From assembly GCA_027922465.2 (NCBI GenBank), contig BQMF02000382.1, forward strand, positions 1 through 64,000: DNA of 64,000 nt. Direction: 5' to 3'. The translations under genes were made by a program, and so were the position numbers. Shown piece after piece: positions 36,201-48,355 of this stretch. This DNA is from Turritopsis dohrnii (Eukaryota > Cnidaria > Hydrozoa > Anthoathecata > Oceaniidae). Numbering within the stretch: position 1 is the stretch's first letter; each line of letters begins with the position of its first letter. The notes under the pieces were generated by a model. That model saw only the letters and a program-made list of their open reading frames with translations, was not told the origin of the DNA and searched no databases.

Positions 36201-38182
36201 GTATACCACGCCAAGAATAAAACGTTTGGAATTTTTCTGGTTTATTTCGATCCAGGTTGCTTCAATATCGTTGTCAGCCAGGTCGTCTCTTCTTATATAG
36301 TCGATGTCCTGTTTTATGTATATTCCAGTTCCTCCACCCATGTCATTCCGATCATAACACATATCCCCCGATATTTACTAAAGCTGTCGGGATTTTGTCA
36401 TGTAAGAGAGTTTCTGTAACAGCAAAAATGTTTATATTTTTCTGGAGAATAAAGTTTTGTAAAACATCTTTCTTTCTAACCAAACCTCGAATGTTTTGAT
36501 GGAGAATTGTAAAATCCCCAATATTCTTTAACAAACTTGGTCCAGGGCATGTTTCTACGTCACCACAAATCATCAGTAATAAATATGTGAGTAACTTTCC
36601 TCGAGTTCTTACAACAGGAAATATGTAACTTCTTTTTGCTACAAACAATGACTGAATTGTGTAACTTGTATGCTCCTTCATAAATGAATTTGCCTTGTGC
36701 TCCACAGGCAAATTCAAATCAACTCCACAGTAATACATAGGTTTAAAAACCATAAAACAAGCAAAAAACACAAAAATAATTCCAACAGCAAAAAACACGT
36801 CTCTTCTCCGTGCCGCCATCATGACTTTCGGTGAAGGAAGAGTTGGAAGAGCTCTGGCAAAAGCCAATCCTCGAAATCATAACAGGCGTCGAAACAATAC
36901 TGCCCGTCTTCTTAATCCAATACCGTATCGTGCTGATTACTTCGGCCACAAACTGCACATCGATCAAAACGAAAAACTTGCAATGTATGGAGTCACACAT
37001 GTAGTTGCAATCGACGGACATACACGATTCATTGTGGCACATACAGTTATGCCAATCAAAAATAACCTGGTGATCTACGATGATGTATATAGGTAGTTGT
37101 TATTTCATTTTTTTGCCATACTTATTGCTATGCAAAAGACATTGCTTCGTAATATCCTGTTCTTTTGCAGAAAGATTTGTGTGGAATATGGAATATTTCA
37201 TCAAATTCGCGTGGATTGTGGAACTGAATTTTACCTTACATTGGAGATGCAAGAAATATTCAAGGATTTACGATCTAGGCATGATATACGGCATGATAAT
37301 GTTATCGACAAACGGAATGCAAGAAGGTAAACGAATCACCTCTTAAAAGTAACTTTCATTCTTACATATCATTAAAAGTGGCAAAAAAAACAGCTAATGT
37401 TTGGGGCATTTCCAAGAAAAACTTCAACAATGAATTATAATATTTTTTACAATATATGATGATGATCCTAGGATCTTGGAAATTAAACTTGCTGCCACAA
37501 TGTTCTTACCTAATCGATTATTTATTTGACTTTTTAATTTATGATTAGCTAATGTGCTTACTTATTCATAGAATTTGCCAATCGAAAGATTTTGGGTGGA
37601 AGTGAACTCAAGGGTAAACTATCCATTAAAGGCTGCGCTTGTTTTGCTCGACAATAACAATTGATATGGAAAATGAGGCGCATAAATACTGCGTTTCGGC
37701 TGTTACCATTGCTGTTGCAAAATATGGTGTCAATGTATGCGTTGATTCGTGGAATGAACACTACATTCAAGGTGACATCAAGCCTAATTGCAAGCTATAC
37801 TGGCTGTATTTAAAATGTTCTTATTTGTGATACTAACCTTTTTTTCAATTCTTACGTTCCAGGGCGTGGACGTCCTTCTCAATTAAAGAAAGATACTAAC
37901 ATCTTGAACCCTATCATAGCAGATGAGTTACCACATGCTCTTTCCGCAAAAGAAATTTACGAAGAAATTTACAATGGCAGGCTAACTGTTGATAATTCGT
38001 TCGGGATTGATCCCTTGGTGGAATACGGAGAATTAAAGGCATTAAGAGACACAGAGTTTGAACAACGCTTTCCTTTGAATCAGATATTTAGAGAATGCGC
38101 AAACGAAAGGCCCCGAATGTTTCAAGAAGCTATTTTATGGTATCTCGACATGACATCACAACTATTTCAAAGAACTGTCTAG
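33269..38182 (+). pseudogene. Integrase-fold (DDE) transposase, copy B, interrupted
   Basis: Exons: 33269-33478 (HTH-like, VIDLIENGKTYKQISD, CYPGERGSS), 33564-33626 plus 36824-37092 (GPTYGRKMMAGYLRQ, then DYFGHKLHIDQNEKLAMYG, DGHTRFIV, MPIKNNLVIY), 37171-37326 (YGIFHQIRVDCGTEFYL, with the second Asp), 37572-37771 (LPIERFWVEVNSRVNYP, with the catalytic Glu) and 37863-38182 (GRGRPSQLKK, FGIDPLVEYG, FQEAILWYLDMTSQLFQ). The retrotransposon at 33627-36823 splits exon 2. A one-base slip in exon 4 at about 37660 (after the DNNN codons) shifts the frame. The first Asp (HIDQNEK), second Asp (RVDCGTEF) and Glu (IERFW) are all present. The fold matches retroviral-type integrases and IS3-like transposases; the eukaryotic superfamily is not named with certainty. 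Confidence 0.85.
33627..36823 (-). mobile_element. Near full-length L2/CR1-like retrotransposon inside copy B
   Basis: Minus strand, 3.2 kb. From ATGATGGCGG at 36822: hydrophobic N-terminus, 2A-like GDVETCPGP (about 36537-36570), APE endonuclease (LHQNIRGL, VTETLLHDKI, GGGTGIYIKQDIDYIRRDD, VIIGDLNINYLSKD, SLSDHDIIG), then RT (MDNYRPITVLPLCSK, QHGFRSKRNTEV, AIFIDLSKAFDTLSH, GPLLFLL, MYTDDTVIY) and a C-terminal Cys-poor domain ending near 33798. Frameshifts lie near 36355, 36025, 35690 and 34620. The catalytic box reads YTDD instead of YADD. The 3' end is TCCTGTATAAATATTTGT then (AATA)n. Comparing exon 2 of sister integrases, the host reads ..SGI|TFGEG.. across the insertion, with no obvious target duplication. 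Confidence 0.85.
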
Positions 38183-38388
38183 AGTTTTTATTTTATTTTT
38201 GTTTTGTTTTGAAAATTAAACGGGATTGATATACGATGACAAATCAGTTTACAACAATGTATTTCAATTATAACAACAAGACAATCAACTGAAAGATTTT
38301 GAAAACAGTGTGGTTTTATTTTTCTATGAACAAACCTTAAAAGAATGAAGAGTCTTAACCACCTGCATTTCATCATTTTGTTATTTTG

Positions 38389-40378
38389 TTATATCACAGT
38401 ATCAAACGTATTCACAACAATGGTTCTAAAATTTTCATCACGACAATGTGGACATTCTGATCCAAGTCTTTCGACACAGTTTGTGCATCCAATCAGTTGT
38501 CTGCAACACAAAGCATAGTTCAGAGGCGGAGTAACTATTGTTTGGTGGCATATGATGCATTTCAATGCTTCTGTCAAGGGGTTTATAAGCAAAGTGGTTC
38601 GAATTGCGTTTTTTAATCCGCTTGTATCTCCAGTAGCGCGAAGATTAACTGTATTCTTGAGAATCTCATCTATCTTCCCAATAATGTTATCTAGGAAGTA
38701 AAATAAACTTTAATACTATCGCATTACATCTGCAACCATTGTAAACCTATTGAACTTAAACAATATGAAACATCTTTCCTACTATATTATTCAGTCTCAC
38801 TCGGTCATGGGTTTTTTATTTATTGTCAGACAGTTTATGTTAAAATAGACCACCTTCAAGCTTGAGTAACTGTAACCTCTGTAAAGTTAATACGCGGGGT
38901 TACATCATCATATTATGTTTAAGTTAGTGATTATTTACATGAAGAAGTTTTCAGTTACCAAATTTTGTATTGTCTGTTCCGGCTCTTGTCTCCTCAAAGT
39001 CAGCTTTGTCAACGGCAAACACTTTTCTTGCGCTTTTCTTCCAAACAGCTATATCTTAAATAAAAATTTTAATTTAAAGGACAACCCCTTTAAAATCCAT
39101 TGTTGGGTGTTTTAGAGAAAAATAAGTTGAAATTAATATCTTGTTTTAAATTTTAAAAAAGTAGCTGTGTGTACCTCGAGTGACTTCCGAGTCCTCTATC
39201 TTTAACCCGTTTGCATTGATCAACATAAGGTTTTGATTGTTGAAACCATGCTTTACTTTGTCTGTTATGTCAGTGACATTTGCTGTTCCTTGACTGATAT
39301 TGAAAAACATCTCTCTGATAAACTTACCTAAAAGACAAAAGGATAAATACTTAAGAAGAAACATAATTCTTTCTAAGGCTTACGTTCTTTTCAAAACACT
39401 GGGGTGCCTCTAATTACTTTAGTTTGAGCGCGAAAGTCCTGAACTGAAAACGTTTTGTCGGAAGATTTTTTTAAAAACGATTAAATGGCATACCTAATTT
39501 GCCACTTACGTATTGGGCCATTGTAATTTTAAGAGAGTAAAAGTCTTCCGCTGGCCGCTTACGTTGAGAAGATAACCTGGAAAAGAAAGTAATTGCCATC
39601 TACATTTCACTGCGATTTTTGAGCACAATCTACGTGTAGTACTTAAAATTCGCAAAGCGCATATTTTCCACGAAACTATTTCGAAACAATAATGTGCCGT
39701 ACTTGACGAAGTTCGTATTCACAGTTTATAATAAACAACATTTCTGGACAGTTACGTTTCATGATGATTATTTTATAACACCTTGTAAATGTTGATGTCG
39801 AAGGCCTTCTAAATCTTGCCAAGAATGACGAGCCTTGCTGATGTGTAATGGATTGTGTGGGTGGCATTAAGTCCCCATTTACCACAAAAGTAGATCCGCT
39901 CAACGAATCTTCTAAAATCAGAGGCGTAGTTAGGGTCAGTCAAAAAAAGTGGAGGAGCTCAACATTATGATATTTCTTTTCAGTCTTAAGTGGCGATTAG
40001 GTTACTTGCACGCTTTCCTTTTCTACCCTAAATGACTTAACTCTCCTCCACAAATTTTGACTGACCTCTGGCTACGCCTCTGAAAATGTCAAATATGCCA
40101 TCGCTTGGAAATTCCGTTTGACCATTTTCAAAGTCTTCTGTTATAAAAACAGATGATGGGACAAACTGAAAATAAAGTATAATAACTAAATCAAAAAGTA
40201 TCAACAAATAATATATTTTAATAATGTTAAAAATAGAATGACAATTTTGGATAATCTTACCCTAAAAACAGTTGGCAGCCTGTCTACCGTTTCTTGCGCT
40301 TTCCTCAGAGTAACTGATTTGTTCTCTCCATTTATTGACGCACGAAATGTGAATATTGGTTCGAAGGTTCGCTCCATT
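38389..40378 (-). pseudogene. RING-like accessory protein gene, copy B, interrupted by a MITE
   Basis: ATG at 40378. Exon 1 (to about 40264): FEPIFTFRASINGENKSVTL and RKAQETVDRLPTVF. Exon 2 from 40168: SSVFITEDFENGQTEFPSDG, split by the 164-bp MITE, then SLSGSTFVVNGDLMPPTQ. Later exons: about 39360-39190 (ANVTDITDKVKHGFNNQNLM, NANGLKIEDSEVTRG), about 39060-38970 (VWKKSARKVFAVDKADFEE) and 38389-38690 (DNIIGKIDEILKN, then C-I-I-C...LCCRQLIGCTNC...C-P-H-C). The order (N-module, EFPSDG module, possible ubiquitin-like segment, W-K-x3-RKVFAV, RING-like) is repeated in copy C. It converges with the integrase gene. Apart from the MITE, no frame break was noticed. Confidence 0.7.
39919..40082. mobile_element. 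164-bp hAT-like MITE with AAAAT duplication
   Basis: Ends are inverted: CAGAGGCGTAG at 39919 and CTACGCCTCTG ending at 40082, with homology continuing through GGTCAGTCAAAA and TGGAGGA. AAAAT flanks both sides (39914-39918 and 40083-40087), a 5-bp duplication. Removing the element and one AAAAT restores the reading frame of the accessory gene exon (..FDI|LEDS..), which supports both the MITE boundaries and the gene model. Confidence 0.85.
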
Positions 40379-40840
40379 TTAATCTGAAATGTACCTCCAA
40401 GTGTTCTTGTTACTTTTTTACGGATTGCTTATAAATCAGGTGGCATCTTTTTGTGGACAGCCCACATTTTTCTTTTACATATACGACCACCTGTGATTTG
40501 TCTGTACATTGCAGACGATATTTTCTTCTGTATATTTTCCATTCATTCGTTCATTCATTCTCTTCGTATTTTCAATTTATTTGGTTAACGCAAACAAAAA
40601 TTTAAATCATATGTGACAAGTTTTAGGTTTTCAATTATCTGAAATGATTTGGTCTTTTTATTACACTGTTATAATATCAAGTCAGGGAAATTTAAGTAAT
40701 CATTATATTTGTAAGTTTTCAAAAATCGAAATTAAAACTTTTCATTGAAGTTACAATTTTCAGATAATTCAATTTTAATTTTTCTTGAAGATTCAATTTT
40801 CAAAAATCAAATAATGCTTGGCACTTTCGATACACGGATT

Positions 40841-42110
40841 ATTGTGCTATGTTAAATAAGCAAAGTAGAAGAATGGGATTACACTGGCCATCAACGTTCT
40901 TTCTGATTGGCTTAAAAAAGACGGGGGTTTACGTTCCGTTGTCCGAAAAATTCGAATCACTTGTCTGAAACATTCAAGTCAAGCCACTGTTTCTAATGTG
41001 GCTAGGAAGTTTTTGGTAAGTATTTCTATGTTATTCATATTATTTCAAATGTGCAACAAAATAGCTACGTATAATACTTTTCATCTTCTTTCTTAAGATT
41101 GAATATATAAACTTGTACATAGTCGACCAGCGATCTGGATGTACTGAGTTTCCCACCAGTGCTATTTTCGAATTTGCAGATTACGTTTCTGAGACGATGT
41201 TCATTGTGCATGGTGATAAATCAGGAGGAACTGTCGCAATCTCTAATCTTTTTTCAACCGCCATTACAATCCGTTTTGTTGACTCCATCTTCACAAACAA
41301 CAACCATGTCAACTCCACGCCTATCCACAGGACTAACGCATAGTTGTCAAAGTTGTTCTTGTTGATCCCAGTGAAAACGGTAAACCTGTCAGCACTTACA
41401 AGTACAACCTCACAACGTTTGTGCCATTATAAAACCCCTCACTACACGTAGCAATCCAGTCATCATTTTTCTGCCATAGGACTCTCCTCCCTATACATAG
41501 CAGCAAAAAGCTATATTATGATAACTTTAGTGAGAACAGTGAAAAATTACAAATCCCTATGAGTACAATGTTATAGACTTCTGATGGGCTGTATAAACTT
41601 TGCTTCCCTATCTTCAACTAAACGGATATTGTAAAAACCACGAGGTGATGCAGTTCGTTGTTGCAATAATTTACTGATTTCATTGTAGGTTTTTCCAGCT
41701 TGAACTAAGGTCTTAATTTCTTCCAAAGATGACACATTGAACAGCGACATTTTTTGTAATGAATAGCAAAAAGTGTGATGCGGCAGATTTTATGTTTTTT
41801 GATACAGTTATAAAACATAACCCCCGGTACATCATCAGCGGCATCACGTGACTCAACGTGAAGCACGTGACTGTACTAAATATATGCAAAATATGCGTTA
41901 ATTAAGCTAGAAATATTCATGTAAGGTTTTCGAATATAAATCCCCCACTTCAAAAGATAATGAAACAAAAATTGAAAATTGAATAAGAATTCAATTTTTG
42001 AAATTGAAAAAAATGATTTAAGATCAAATGGTACTGTGAACTTCATTTCTAATTTTTAATTTTTATAACAAATTGATTCCTTTCAAACTAACGTTTCTAT
42101 ACACGTATGA
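40841..42110. mobile_element. Internally deleted member of the integrase/RING family (E1)
   Basis: Near-identical to E2 (43511-44609 continued at 52467). Plus strand: two exons (about 40868-40999, then from 41101) encode VRKIRITCLKHSSQATVSNV and INLYIVDQRSGCTEFPTSAI, FMIVHGD-like text, matching the accessory N-module and EFPSDG module of copies B and C. Minus strand: ATG at 41750 begins a 59-residue HTH-like ORF (SSLEEIKTLVQAGKTYNEIS) matching the integrase N-terminus, stop at 41571. So the 5' ends of both genes survive while the catalytic and RING parts are gone. A degenerate right end is near 42085-42105 (AACGTTTCTATACACG). Confidence 0.65.
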
Positions 42111-42281
42111 TGCTCTTTGAATTCTACAGTTACGGAAAGACTGGTGAAGAGGTTGTTATGAGCATGAATTTCGTTTCATTACATGCATAAGTGAGTTGCA
42201 TATGAGAGAAAAAAAAACAGTTGTAAGGAAAAATGTTGAAAACATTTTGGAAAAAAAAATTATTTATAAACCTTTTTAGTT

Positions 42282-43294
42282 TTAAACGTTTTTGACTGTT
42301 ATTATTAATGAGTCATGAACAGTACTTGTGGCGATTGTTTCCGACGTTAATAACCTAGACTTGCAAAGCTCCATTAGGTAAGCACTCTCCTGACAACTCA
42401 TAAAACGAAACTCGAAACCTTTATATGTCAGAAAAGATAAGACATTAAGAAATGCATGCTCTGAAATATTTCGTATAAACGTTCTCTTGTCCCGTCGTAC
42501 TGGCAGCGGGCATATAAGAAAAACAAATTGCTTATCACGTTTAAAAATTGTCTCAGTCTCCCAAAATCTGCCATCGTAGTCCGCAAGTGAAACTAAAGGT
42601 GGATTTCCATAGAGAAGCATTTTGCGCTGTGGCGATAATATCGCTCTGGAAACTTTGAAGTTACATGCCAATCACCGCTGTTTCAGAAATTTTTATGAAG
42701 TCGCGCGCGAGAAAAAAGCTCCGACGCAAAGTAGAAAAAACTTAATACGGTTATTCGTTATCGCTACTACAGTAATAATTCCTTTACAAAAATGGAAAGA
42801 TCTTCCCGTAAGACTTCTCAATGAAACCTCCGAATTTCACCTGTAAAAAGATGAATTAAAGTTACCTTAAATACGGTAGCAAGGCGTTGTGTCGTGATCT
42901 GACTTTTTCTGAAAATCAAGGTTCTCCCATCTGCTGTTGTTCGAAAATTAAAAGATGGCTCAAACTCCATGCTGGCGATATAATCTCGTGACCTTTTCCA
43001 AGAAAAGTCAAAAGTGGAATGAGTAAGTCCGCAGTCACGTGCCGTTTATAAATACGAACAATTAAGAACAAACAATCGTGTTTTTGCAGACAATGTAATT
43101 TTTTGCAGACAATGTACTTTTTTCAGACAATAGCTTTTTCAGACAATGTGTTTTTTCTTAGAAATTCATCCCAAGTATATTTTAGAATTTTATTAAATTT
43201 CTGCACACTTTTGATTCTCAAATTTCAAAACATGAAAAGTAATAAAGAAATATAATTTTCAAACATAAAATATTGCATTGGCACTTTTGATACA
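42282..43294 (-). pseudogene. Remnant F: accessory-gene 5' part and right-end TIR
   Basis: Minus strand: an ATG near 42970 opens FEPSFNFRTTADGRTLIFRK, SQITTQRLATVF and a donor GTAAC, clearly the same first exon as copy B. A short second exon at about 42845 reaches a stop. A separate 129-codon frame at 42282-42671 is unrecognised. To the right, TTGGCACTTTTGATACAAGG at about 43275 is a degraded right-end TIR, at a distance from the ATG similar to that in copy B. A second TIR-like phrase is at about 43385 (TTGGCACTTTCGATAC). No integrase gene remains. Confidence 0.5.
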
Positions 43295-43510
43295 AGGACT
43301 TGTTATCAAATTTAGTAGAATTTCAAATTTATCAGTATTTTCAATTTCTAAATTTTGAAATTTGAAGTTTTTTGTTATTTTCGTTTTTCAAAATTTAGAA
43401 AAATGTTTGGCACTTTCGATACTTCCATTATTTTCATATCCATTTTCAAATTCTAAATTTGTTGCGACTTTCCTATATTATTTAATTCTGCAAATTGTTT
43501 TAATTATGTC

Positions 43511-44609
43511 TTGTGCTATGTTAAATAAGCAAAGTAGAAGAATGGGATTACACTGGTCATCAACGTTCTTTCTGATTGGCTTAAAAAGGACGGGGGTTTA
43601 CGTTCCGTTGTCTGAAAAATTCGAATCACTTGTCTGAAACATTCAAGTCAAGCCACTGTTTCTAATGTGGCTAGGAAGTTTTTGGTAAGTATTTCTATGT
43701 TATTCATATTATTTCAAATGTGCAACAAAATAGCTACGTATAATACTTTTCATCTTCTTTCTTAAGATTGAATATATAAACTTGTACATAGTCGACCAGC
43801 GATCTGGATGTACTGAGTTTCCCACCAGTGCTATTTTCGAATTGGAAGATTACGTTTCTGACACGATATTCATTGTGTATGGTGATAAATCAGGAGGAAC
43901 TGTCGCAATCTCTAATCTTTTCAACCACCATCACAATCCGTTTTGGTGAATCCATCTTCACAAACAACAACCATGTCAACTCCACGCCTATCCACAGGAA
44001 TAACACAGAATGCTCTTGTAGTTGTCAAAGTTGTTCTTTTTGATCTCAGTGAAAACGGTAAACCTGTCATGCACAAGATCATGTACAAGTACAATAAAAC
44101 CCCTCACCACAAGTAGCAATCCAGTCATCATTTTTCTGCCATAGGACTCTCCTCCCTATACATAGCAGCAAAAAGCTATATTATGATAACTTGAGAACAG
44201 TGAAAACGCAGGGCACAAATTAGAGAGAAAAATTACCTCAGAAATCCCTCTGAATACAATCTTATGGACTTCTGATGTGCTGTATAAACTCTGCTTCCCA
44301 TATCTTGTTAGTTTTAAAAAATAAATGGATATTAGCTGCAGAAAGACCAGTGGTGATGCAGTTGTTGTTGCAATAATTTACTGATTTCATTGTAGGTTTT
44401 TCCAGCTTGAACTAAGGTCTTAATTGCTTCCAAAGATGAAACATTCAACAGCGACATTTTTTGTAATGAATAGCAAAAAGTGTGGTGCGGCAGATTCTAT
44501 GTTTTTAACCCCCGGTACATTATCAACGACATCACGTGACTCAACGTGTAAGCACGTGACCGTACTAAATGTATGCAAAATATGCGTTACTTAAGCTCGA
44601 AATATTCAT
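43511..44609. mobile_element. Internally deleted member E2, split by copy C
   Basis: Repeats E1 with a few substitutions and small indels, including the accessory-like exons on the plus strand (GTAAGT donor near 43684, acceptor near 43768) and the HTH-like start on the minus strand (ATG at 44456). Its sequence ends at ATGTAAGG where copy C begins and resumes at 52467 (ATGTAAGGTTTTCGAATA), continuing to about 52590. E1 at 41925 carries the undisturbed site. Confidence 0.75.
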
Positions 44610-44930
44610 GTAAGGGTCCGTGCATGAAAGTGACAAATCAATTTTTTGTTGGTAAGCTTCTCAAATAGTCCGTTATTAATTGAAAAATCTTGAAATTTCA
44701 ATTTTCAAAATTCAATTATCATATCAAATGGAAAATAGTTACCACGTTTTTTAACAATCAACTTTCGCTTTCATTACAATCATAGGATAAAGGATATTGA
44801 ACTTAATTTCAAGTTTCAAATAAGAATAATACCATGGTATTTAGCTGCAGCTAAAACCGTTTCTTAATCTAGTAATAGCTTTGAATTTACCAGGCGTTCT
44901 TGCCAGTAGGTAGCCAAACAGTAAGCAAAC

Positions 44931-46710
44931 ATGGCAGCCATAGAGAAACTTTACTCTGTCTCTGAAATCCAGAGTTTACTCTCGAGTCATACTTACGACG
45001 AAGTATCTGATATATTACGATCGAGAAATCCGGGAAGGCAGGGTTTTTCAAGACGCAGCTTAATAAGATTTTGTAGAGAGTATGGAATTTGTAAAAATAA
45101 TAGTATGAACAGTCATGAACTGGACACAGAAGTCTTCAAAGCCATGTCAGAGGTACATCGTAAAAGACTTTTTATTCTCAGAAATATATGTTTTTGATGT
45201 GTTCATTTTACATATATGTATTTTTTTTCAGACAGGTGATATGTATGGTCGAAAGATGTTGACTGGTCACTTAAGGGCAAAGGGAATTAATGTTTCTGAA
45301 GGAAAAGTGGCTTCTTCCATGAAGAGATTAGATCCTCAGAGCCAACAACGAAGAGCAACAACTGCTGGACGAGCTCTGAATCCTAAACCATATGAAGCGA
45401 GATACTTTGGACATAAATTACATATGGATCAAAACGAAAAGCTGTCTATGTATGGAGTCACACACGTATGCGCTCGCGATGGCTACTTAGGGTTAATCAC
45501 TGCATATGCATGCATGCCCGTCAAAAATAATTTGATTATACATGAATACGTTTATAGGTACGTTAAACTACTTGTTCCATAAGATCATGAGTACAATTGA
45601 CCACATGAACAAATACTTTCTTTCAGGCACTCGCTTATCAACTACGGATTATGGGATCAAGTACGGACTGACGGTGGTCGCGAATTTGCTCTTACTTGGC
45701 ATGTTCAAGATATACTTCGCAGCAAAAGGACAAATACAAGCATTCAGCCATACAAAAGCACCAAGTCTACTGAAGTAAGTACTTAAATTGCTTCATTTCT
45801 TTCATTTTAAATTTGTATGTAGAGATGTTTGTGTTATTTCACAGACACCCCTAATATACGAATATTACCGATTAAACATAAATATTTCAGAATCATATTA
45901 TCAAGAGGATATGGGTTGAAGTAAACAGCAGAGTCAATTATCCTGTTAAGAATATTTTGAATAACATGGTTGCTATGAGGTCTTGTACCTCATAGATATG
46001 TCAGACGTAACAACAAAGTTTTGCGTATCCAAGGTGTCAATTTCAGTGTGCGAAATTGGGATGAAAGTTTTTGTTGGTGCCTGGAACAATCATCGCATTG
46101 CAGGTGCTTTATATTTGTAAATCGTATTAATTTTGATAAAAGTTGCATTCTTGAAGAAAAAAATATTAAAAGCTGCAAGCCGCAATTACCTGCTAAACGC
46201 CATAACAAAGATTCGGGGGAAACGTGTATATTTGATCGTCATATATTTAATACTGTACTTCTCCGATAAAAAATCTCAATTTCTTGTTAAAGCCACCTTT
46301 TATAAATTTTGAAATGCTGCAAGACATTGAATAGTGTAGTTTAATTTGAACTATCGCTGGAATCGACTAAACGACATTTCAACTTTCACGTTACAGGAAA
46401 AGGCATTCCGATTCATTTGATGAAAAGAAATAACCGGGCTGCCAGGCTTATGCCTGATGAGATTATTTCAACAGAAGATGCTGTAAAATTTTATCATCAA
46501 ACCAAGGGGAGGTTAAACGAGGAATCCAGATTTGGTTCTGATCCATTGAGAAATTATCAGCTATTACAGAGGGAACGAGAATTAGCCTTTCAAAAGCATT
46601 TTGACGTAACAGATGTGTTCCAAGACGTATTATCGGGAGGTCAAAAGTTGAGCGAGGCTATTCTTTATTATATACAGCTAACAAAATTTTATATAAGATA
46701 CCAACCATAA
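44931..46710 (+). pseudogene. Integrase-fold (DDE) transposase, copy C, Glu-to-Lys and frameshift
   Basis: Exons 44931-45152 (VSEIQSLLSSHTYDEVSD, NPGRQGFSRRSLIRFCRE), 45232-45557 (YGRKMLTGHLRAKGINV, RYFGHKLHMDQNEKLSMYG, MPVKNNLII), 45627-45774 (YGLWDQVRTDGGREFAL), 45891-46103 (IIKRIWVEVNSRVNYPVK, KFCVSKVSISV, AWNNHRIAG) and 46397-46710 (GKGIPIHLMKRN, FGSDPLRNYQ, LSEAILYYIQLTKFY). Phases match copies A and B. Two lesions stand out. The expected catalytic Glu (IIERIW in copy D) is Lys here (IIKRIW), a single G-to-A change. A frameshift near 45985 creates a stop before the DMSD segment. The first and second Asp are kept. Confidence 0.85.
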
Positions 46711-48355
46711 ACAAATAATCTTAAAAAAAATGTATAAGAAAGTTTTGGTTACATTGTCTCATTCGGCGAGTGATCGCTTTCTTCATCTGACTGAACACCA
46801 TTGGTAGTTAAAAATTCCCGTACTTGACCAATCAGATCATCGAATCCTTTCAGGATGAACGTCTTTGTCAATCCTCGAGGAGCTCTACATTTGGGACAAA
46901 ATTTGCGTACCATCTGTTAACGCAACGGTTGCACCCAACTACACTACAACAAGCTTGACAAGCAATAACAGGCGAGACACAAGGTGATTTTTTGCAAATG
47001 GAGCATTCAAATGCACTGTCTAAAACATCGAGGAACGCCAAACTGAACCTATGTTTAAAGCATAGATTTGCATACTTTTCTAATGTTGAACCAACATTTG
47101 CCAATTCTTGACGCATATTCTCTAAGCTGGTCTCCAGTAAAGACGACGACACGTCACTGCCTTGGATAAGGGTCGATGATTTCTTTTTCTTTGACACTGG
47201 TTCGTCTTCTTCATCCAGCATTTCTCGTTGTTTATCAATTTCTATTTGTGGAACCGCAAAAACTTTCCGTGACCCAATTTTCCAAAATGTTAATCCTTAA
47301 ACATAAATTTAATTTTTCTTTAGAAACACACACACACACACAAAAAAAAACCAGTGACAAAATATGCACCATATATGGTATTTTCTCAAAGCAAGAATGA
47401 ACTGAGAAGAAAGGAATCGAAATAATGATATCGAATGCTCGTTAAAACACCTCCCATATTGGAACTCATTTTCAGCAAAACAACGCAATCAAGAGATAAA
47501 ACATATTGTAACCTGTTTCCTTTTTTAAAACTTTTTGTTTACAGTTTTTAATCGATAAAATTGAAGTAACATCAAACAGGCTATACATGGACTGGCGGTA
47601 CTTCCAAAAATTCGACAAACATTTTCTAACTTTTGTATCAATTAGGGATCGAAATATGAGATTTTCTAACTATCAAATATTTGCCGGACAATTTAAAAAT
47701 CCGTCGGACATTATGTCTGATACTTTCGTGCATTTATAGGACATAATATCAATTGGTAATATTTTTGTAAACAGACAAGTGGGGGACGTTTCAACTCGTT
47801 AACCTCAAACACGAAAACTGAGCGACCCTCTCGGCTTAACTTTCAAGTTTGTCAGTGCCGAAACTTTAAAAACATTAAAGATCAAATTTCTTCACTTTGT
47901 TGTATCACCTACGTATTCTTCATAGTGCATATCAAACTTTTGTATTAAGGAAACACTCTCCTTCGTAGATAAAAAATGTGATCAATGGAAGAGATACAAG
48001 TGAAAATGAAACTTTATGGCGTCATTAATATGAAAAATGGGCGGGACTTATAAAAAGGATTCTTTTCAATACTCAGTTGAAAATAATTATGTAGTAAAGA
48101 AAATGCTTTCAATTTAATAAAGGAAACGTCCTGAAATGGTGGGCAATAGAAATGAAAACAAATTTATTGTCATAAATCTTGACAATGTTAAACACTACTT
48201 ACTTTCGCTATCAAACGATATAAAAAACAAACGTTTGTCGTATGATAATCAATGTAAAAATGAGCAAAGCAAAAGATCAATTACTATGATAAACGTGTTT
48301 CATTCATCATTGAATTTTTTATGAGTTCACCCGTGGCACCAGTAATAAACTATAA

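Larger units (their letters stand above)
33109..40840 (+). mobile_element. Two-gene integrase/RING TIR transposon, copy B
   Basis: The left end AATCCGTGTATCAAAAGTGC (33109 on) and the reverse complement of the right end (to 40840, AATCCGTGTATCGAAAGTGC) stay nearly identical for about 65 bp, including GAAAATTGAATCTTCAAG. Inside are the integrase gene (plus) and the accessory gene (minus), converging with 206 bp between stops. A 3.2-kb retrotransposon and a 164-bp MITE sit within coding exons. Without them the element is about 4.4 kb. It is the most completely delimited copy in the window. Confidence 0.85.

Noticed and set aside
30727..40840. Copies A and B as one large palindromic transposon
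   Set aside because: Both integrases and both accessory genes are diverged, and two outward TIRs meet in the middle, so they are separate elements.
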